The notes under the pieces are model-generated. The model searched no databases and was not told where the DNA came from. It worked only from the letters and a program-made list of their open reading frames with translations. Source: Clostridia bacterium (GTDB taxonomy: Bacteria > Bacillota > Clostridia > Christensenellales > Aristaeellaceae). Taken from it: a stretch of 34,601 nucleotides of DNA. The translations under genes and the position numbers were made by a program. Positions within the stretch are counted from its first letter, which is position 1; every line of letters begins with the position of its first letter. Of the stretch, positions 31,420 through 34,601 are shown in pieces. The stretch spans positions 1 to 34,601 of the forward strand of contig JAFUOR010000012.1 in assembly GCA_017481825.1 (NCBI GenBank), in the 5' to 3' direction.

Positions 31420-31456
31420 AAGGCCATCACCTGCGGTTTGAGGTGATGGCTTTTTT
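31420..31456. terminator. Bidirectional terminator between the MBL-fold gene and spoIID
   Basis: GCCATCACCT and AGGTGATGGC form a perfect 10-bp stem (31423-31432 with 31441-31450) followed by six T residues. On the minus strand it overlaps the very end of the spoIID transcript and is followed by CTTTG, weaker in that direction. Confidence 0.88.
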
Positions 31457-31457
31457 G

Positions 31458-32402
31458 TTACCAGGCCCTGACCAGCTTGACATCCTTATAATAATGAAGC
31501 GCGATTTCCTCGCCTGTGTAGCCGTCCTCGGCCATGGCATAGGCGCCCCACTGGGGCATGCCTACGCCATGGCCGTAGCCGCGCCCGGCCATGCGCACGG
31601 TTTCGCCATCGGAATCGAGCTCGGTCAGCAGAGTGGAGCGCATGAGGGTACTTCCCAAAGAAATGCGCAGCCGTGCAGCATTGACGGATGTGCCGTCAAC
31701 AGACAGCGTGACCGCCCGGCCGCTTTGGCCTTCTTTGGCGACGGCGATTTCGCGGCAGGTGGTCACATCGGCCCCGGCGTCACGGCAGGCGGCGATGAAT
31801 TCGGCGGCGGTGAAGACTGCTGACCAGGCTTTGGCGTTATCGGGTGCCTTGTCGGAGTCAAGGCCTGCGGTAACCCTGGTGTGTGCAGGCTCCGTGCCCT
31901 GCCAGTCGATGCCGGCGCGGGCCAGCTCGGTCATGCCGCCGGAATGGGCGTGGAACCAGGTGTAGGGCAGCTCACCGTCCGTCGTGAGCAGGATTTCTCC
32001 TGCGGTAGCGGCAACGGCCTCCCGGATATGCTCGTTGACCGCACCGGCATCGTAGGCCTGCGCCTCGCTGATGTCGGTGGAGATGTCTGCACCGCTGTAC
32101 CTGCTGGTCTTCTCTGTGACAAATTTCAGCACGAAGGTACGCGCGAGGATCGCCTGCGCCTTGAGGGCCTCAAGGGGCCAGTCATTGCGCATTTCGCCTG
32201 CCACTACGCCCTCGACATAGCTTTCGATATCCATGGGGATGATTTCGTCTGCCTCGACCACATACACATCCAGCAGCGGCGGCTCCTCGGAAGGAGACGG
32301 CGCAGGCAGGGTGAAGAGTGATTCCACCCGCGCATCGGAGTGCGCAGGTACACAGGCGGTCAGCAGCAGGGGAAGGAGCAGCAGCAGAATGCATCGGCGC
32401 AT
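31458..32402 (-). CDS. spoIID: SpoIID/LytB-domain lipoprotein
   Basis: A peptidoglycan-active protein of the SpoIID family; in Bacillus SpoIID is a lytic transglycosylase needed for engulfment during sporulation. The 314-residue product starts at ATG 32402 after AAGGAGG and opens with a lipoprotein signal (lipobox LTAC, Cys17), so it is tethered to the outer face of the membrane. The SpoIID core begins with IESYVEGVVAGEM, whose Glu (~70) corresponds to the catalytic Glu, followed by WPLEALKAQAILARTF; the C-terminal part has GRGYGHGVGMPQWGA. Typical SpoIID uses a transmembrane anchor rather than a lipobox, so a paralogue for vegetative wall remodelling is also possible. It sits alone between the two inverted halves of the rpo-str cluster. 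Confidence 0.9.
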   Translation of the reverse strand: MRRCILLLLLPLLLTACVPAHSDARVESLFTLPAPSPSEEPPLLDVYVVEADEIIPMDIESYVEGVVAGEMRNDWPLEALKAQAILARTFVLKFVTEKTSRYSGADISTDISEAQAYDAGAVNEHIREAVAATAGEILLTTDGELPYTWFHAHSGGMTELARAGIDWQGTEPAHTRVTAGLDSDKAPDNAKAWSAVFTAAEFIAACRDAGADVTTCREIAVAKEGQSGRAVTLSVDGTSVNAARLRISLGSTLMRSTLLTELDSDGETVRMAGRGYGHGVGMPQWGAYAMAEDGYTGEEIALHYYKDVKLVRAW

Positions 32403-32544
32403 GACGGCACCTCCTTTTTGGGAAAAGCTTGGGCAGGCACGGGCTATTCTATGCAGCAGGAATGCGGTATGCTGACAAAAGGGAATAAATAGCAAATATG
32501 GACACTCTACACTTCGTGTGCATGAAAGTGCTGACAAAGAACTT
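32403..32544. other. Spacer upstream of spoIID, no gene
   Basis: This AT-richer stretch joins the divergent spoIID and rplGB-rpsL units. No gene is visible. A weak sigma-E-like pair on the minus strand (GCATACC and CATAGAAT, near 32443-32470) has a spacer about two bases too short to be accepted. The rightward promoters begin at 32545. Confidence 0.4.
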
Positions 32545-32573
32545 TTGCGAAAGGCGTAAAAATCCAGTAAAAT
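32545..32573 (+). promoter_or_regulatory. Upstream promoter P1 of the rplGB-rpsL-rpsG-fusA operon
   Basis: TTGCGA (32545-32550) and TAAAAT (32568-32573) with a 17-base spacer. It lies 54 bases before P2, a tandem layout common for ribosomal protein operons. Confidence 0.55.
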
Positions 32574-32598
32574 GGGGACAAAATGCCTCGAAAACCTG

Positions 32599-32627
32599 TT
32601 GACAATGGGCGTGAAGAATGCTAAAAT
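32599..32627 (+). promoter_or_regulatory. Main promoter P2 of the rplGB-rpsL-rpsG-fusA operon
   Basis: A perfect TTGACA (32599-32604) and TAAAAT (32622-32627) with a 17-base spacer. The leader of about 108 bases has a direct repeat of GTGCGCCTA (32657 and 32672) and an 8-bp hairpin with one bulged base (32704-32723) ending just before the Shine-Dalgarno of rplGB. Confidence 0.85.
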
Positions 32628-32741
32628 ATACGAGTTGAGCGCTGCCCATGGGAGGAGTGCGCCTACTTGAGGTGCGCCTAAATACGGACGGGCTCAAACA
32701 GCACCGGCGGTCACACCGTCCGGCAAAGGAGGCTGCAAAGC

Positions 32742-32984
32742 GTGGAAGAACTCAAGCTCAGCGCCAACAAGGCGGTCGGCACCAAGGCGGTGCTTCGCGC
32801 GCTGAAGGCCGGCGATGCCGTGCGTGTGTATGTCGCCAGTGATATCGATACCTTCCTTTATCAGAAGGTCACCCGCGCCTGCGAAGAGGTGCGCGTGCCG
32901 GTGAAGAGGGTGGAATCGAGCAAGGAGCTGGGCCGTGTGTGCTCGCTGACTATCGGCTGTGCCGCTGCCGCCCTGCTCAAATAA
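32742..32984 (+). CDS. rplGB: L7Ae-family ribosomal-type RNA-binding protein
   Basis: An 80-residue L7Ae/L30e-fold protein like Bacillus YbxF, which binds kink-turn RNA. The start is GTG 32742 after AAAGGAGG. Family features include NKAVGTKAVLRAL near the N-terminus, VYVASDID in the middle and CEEVRVPV followed by the last strand and Ala-rich helix. Gene order before rpsL matches many Firmicutes, where this gene lies between rpoC and rpsL; here rpoC is missing from that position. Whether it binds RNA in its own operon, such as the leader hairpin or the rpsL-rpsG spacer, is an open but attractive possibility. Confidence 0.92.
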   Translation: MEELKLSANKAVGTKAVLRALKAGDAVRVYVASDIDTFLYQKVTRACEEVRVPVKRVESSKELGRVCSLTIGCAAAALLK

Positions 32985-33065
32985 GGTCCCCCGGTTCCCC
33001 ATTACATTGCCAAATAGTTTCCGAGGGTTGCGGAATCTTTTGGACATAAATTTGGAGGTGCTCTC

Positions 33066-33440
33066 ATGCCCACGATCAATCAGCTGGTTCGCAAGGGCCG
33101 CGAGAAGGCTGTCAACAAGTCTACCGCGCCCATTCTGCAGGGCTGCCCTCAGAAGCGCGGCGTTTGCCTGAGCGTCAAGACCACGACGCCCAAGAAGCCG
33201 AACTCTGCTCTGCGTAAGATTGCCCGTATCCGTCTCACCAACGGTATCGAAGGTACGTGCTACATCCCCGGTATCGGCCACAACCTGCAGGAGCATAGCG
33301 TTGTGCTGATCCGCGGCGGCCGTGTGCGCGACCTGCCCGGTGTCCGTTACCACATCATCCGCGGCGCGCTGGATACTGCCGGTGTGGCCAAGCGTATGCA
33401 GGCTCGTTCTCTGTACGGCGCCAAGCGCCCGAAGAAGTAA
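33066..33440 (+). CDS. rpsL: Ribosomal protein S12 with natural Arg88
   Basis: S12 sits at the decoding centre of the 30S subunit. The 124-residue length matches the E. coli protein and lacks the longer N-terminal insert of Bacillus. The conserved [13 protein letters not shown] loop keeps Lys43. At position 88 the usual GGRVKDLPG reads GGRVRDLPG, giving Arg88, the same change (K88R) known to give streptomycin resistance in Mycobacterium tuberculosis. Another rare change is Gly63 where Val is common (IEGTCY). ATG 33066 follows GGAGG. The stop codon lies inside a hairpin stem (33437-33476). It belongs to the rplGB-rpsL-rpsG-fusA transcript. Confidence 0.97.
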   Translation: MPTINQLVRKGREKAVNKSTAPILQGCPQKRGVCLSVKTTTPKKPNSALRKIARIRLTNGIEGTCYIPGIGHNLQEHSVVLIRGGRVRDLPGVRYHIIRGALDTAGVAKRMQARSLYGAKRPKK

Positions 33441-33784
33441 GCAGGCCTCGCCTCGTTTCAGGAGGCGGATGCTTACGGAGCCTACATGAGCGTCCCTCGC
33501 AGCCCCTGACAGACGCGATGATCCCCGCACGGACAAGCCCCTCCCCTGGAACCGGGAGAATGGCGCGTTCGACGCCGGAGATGCGTTTGACTGCTTAAAC
33601 GATGACAGCGCGGCGTGATGCTGACATGCCGCAGCAGGGGAGAGGTAACCCAACCGGGGATGCTTGAAAAGGGTCGAAGACCCCCGCAATCCACATGTGC
33701 AGCCTGTGAAGGCCTGACCATGTGACTTGCCTGTCACAAGCTGCTAAACGACAAGATTCAGACGATTTTCAGGAGGTATTGACT
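33441..33784 (+). promoter_or_regulatory. 344-base structured rpsL-rpsG intercistronic RNA element (candidate S7-responsive leader)
   Basis: No gene is present, yet nested complementary segments are visible. A hairpin GTAAGCA/TGCTTAC (33437-33476) encloses the rpsL stop and a CGCCTC/GAGGCG inner stem. An outer stem ATCCCCG/CGGGGAT (33521-33527 with 33655-33661) encloses CTCCCCTG/CAGGGGAG (33541-33548 with 33635-33642). Within that lie CGTTT/AAACG (33584-33601) and an 8-bp GCGGCGTG/CATGCCGC stem with one G-U (33610-33632). Downstream are a GGGTC-GAA-GACCC hairpin (33671-33683), TGTGAC/GTCACA (33721-33738), and a possible long stem CACATG/CATGTG (33692-33697 with 33719-33724) that overlaps it. 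In E. coli the much shorter spacer at this position binds S7 to repress S7 and EF-G. An equivalent role here is inference; an independent structured RNA is also possible. Confidence 0.55.
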
Positions 33785-34255
33785 ATGCCCCGTCGCGGTT
33801 TTGTACCCAAGCGCGAGGTTCTGCCGGATCCCGTATATGGGACCACGGTTGTGACCAAGTTCATCAATCAGATCATGCTCGATGGCAAGCGCGGCGTTGC
33901 TCAGAACGTCTGCTATGAGGCCTTCGAGATGGTGAAGGAAAAGACCGGCAAGGAGGCTCTGGAAGTCTTCAATGCCGCGCTGGCCAATGTGGCCCCCTCT
34001 CTGGAGGTTAAGGCCCGCCGTGTGGGCGGCGCCACCTACCAGGTCCCGATCGAGATCCGCCCCGAGCGCCGTCAGACCCTGGCGCTGCGCTGGCTGGTGG
34101 ACTTCTCCCGCAAGCGCGGCGAGAAGACCATGGCCGAGCGTGTGGCCGGCGAGCTCATGGACGCCATGAACAACACTGGCGCTGCCGTGAAGCGTAAGGA
34201 AGAAATGCACCGTATGGCCGAGGCCAATAAGGATTTCGCTCACTACCGCTGGTAA
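33785..34255 (+). CDS. rpsG: Ribosomal protein S7
   Basis: The 156-residue S7 protein organises the 3' domain of 16S rRNA and is a translational regulator of its operon in E. coli. It begins [19 protein letters not shown] and has the conserved [11 protein letters not shown] and ALRWL segments, ending in FAHYRW. ATG 33785 lies eight bases after AGGAGG; the in-frame ATG at 33722 upstream is in the structured spacer and is not used in the family. It follows an unusually long 344-base gap after rpsL and is followed by fusA after about 100 bases. Confidence 0.97.
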   Translation: MPRRGFVPKREVLPDPVYGTTVVTKFINQIMLDGKRGVAQNVCYEAFEMVKEKTGKEALEVFNAALANVAPSLEVKARRVGGATYQVPIEIRPERRQTLALRWLVDFSRKRGEKTMAERVAGELMDAMNNTGAAVKRKEEMHRMAEANKDFAHYRW

Positions 34256-34302
34256 GATACAGACGACACGCCTTTACGTACCGTTTGAGAATACCAACGG
34301 CA

Positions 34303-34322
34303 GGTGCGCCGCATAGCGCACC
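34303..34322 (+). promoter_or_regulatory. Hairpin in the rpsG-fusA spacer
   Basis: GGTGCGC-CGCATA-GCGCACC is a perfect 7-bp stem in the 103-base gap between rpsG and fusA. A weaker CCGTT/AACGG pairing lies just before it. No T-run follows, so it is not an obvious terminator and fusA is probably co-transcribed. It could tune EF-G translation or mRNA processing. Confidence 0.45.
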
Positions 34323-34358
34323 ACATGCTTTAGCTTAACGCTGAAAGGAGCGAACTTT

Positions 34359-34601
34359 ATGCCTCGCAGTCATCCGCTTGAGCGGCTGCGCAACATCGGT
34401 CTCATGGCTCATATCGACGCCGGTAAGACCACGACCACCGAGCGCATCCTGTTCTACACTGGTAAGACCCACCGTATTGGTGAGACCCACGAAGGCTCCG
34501 CGACCATGGACTGGATGGTCCAGGAGCAGGAGCGCGGCATCACCATCACCTCTGCGGCTACCACCTGTGTGTGGCACGACCCCACCGATCCGGAGAACCG
34601 C
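34359..34601 (+). CDS. fusA: Elongation factor G, N-terminal part (3' end outside window)
   Basis: The first 81 codons of the translocation GTPase EF-G. The P-loop G1 motif [13 protein letters not shown] and the switch I/G2 motif [12 protein letters not shown] are intact, with ATMDWM between. ATG 34359 follows GAAAGGAG by about seven bases. The order rpsL-rpsG-fusA is the conserved streptomycin operon. The window ends before the G3 motif, so nothing can be said about fusidic-acid-site residues. Confidence 0.96.
   Translation, partial: MPRSHPLERLRNIGLMAHIDAGKTTTTERILFYTGKTHRIGETHEGSATMDWMVQEQERGITITSAATTCVWHDPTDPENR

Noticed and set aside
32440..32475. Sigma-E promoter for spoIID
   Set aside because: GCATACC and CATAGAAT resemble the -35 and -10 boxes, but the spacer is about two bases short and the -35 match is partial.
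33441..33784. Group I or group II intron, T-box or tmRNA in the rpsL-rpsG spacer
   Set aside because: No domain V, no recognisable group I core pairing, no T-box specifier or AGGGUGGNACC-type sequence and no tmRNA ends were found.

Overview
The window is a GC-rich bacterial chromosome segment from an anaerobic Gram-positive, most likely a gut or rumen member of the Clostridia. This rests on the beta/beta-prime sequences, an L7Ae-type protein in front of rpsL, a SpoIID protein, a minimal SufC-SufB pair without a desulfurase, a second type IIA topoisomerase pair, and strong Shine-Dalgarno sites before most genes. The species cannot be named from the sequence alone.

Bases 1-5,900 (+ strand) form an arabinoxylan-use region. 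It holds the tail of a probable sugar-binding protein, a small XRE regulator with a palindromic operator and a consensus promoter facing away from it, a secreted GH51 arabinofuranosidase, an intracellular GH51 arabinofuranosidase and a secreted GH10 xylanase. The secreted enzymes would cut arabinoxylan outside the cell, and the cytoplasmic GH51 would finish imported oligosaccharides.

Bases 6,090-22,300 (- strand) hold housekeeping blocks. These are the SufC/SufB-like Fe-S assembly pair, a GH13 maltodextrinase-type enzyme, glycogen phosphorylase, rmuC, a ybaB-recR operon led by a repeat-solenoid protein, parE-parC, and a small GNAT-aroK-GNAT operon. Most blocks have a readable vegetative promoter with a 17-base spacer and a hairpin terminator.

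Bases 22,300-34,601 carry the transcription and translation core in an unusual layout. rpoB-rpoC runs left. The usual downstream partners (L7Ae-like gene, rpsL, rpsG, fusA) run right. Between them lie an exported metallo-beta-lactamase-fold protein and a SpoIID lipoprotein. In many Firmicutes these genes are one co-directional cluster, so the arrangement suggests an inversion.

The best candidates for new biology are the 344-base spacer between rpsL and rpsG, which can form a nested multi-stem RNA (S7 controls this same position in E. coli), the hairpin-rich rpoB-rpoC spacer, the acidic C-terminal tail of RpoB, and a natural Arg88 in ribosomal protein S12. No tRNA, rRNA, CRISPR array or insertion-sequence transposase was seen.
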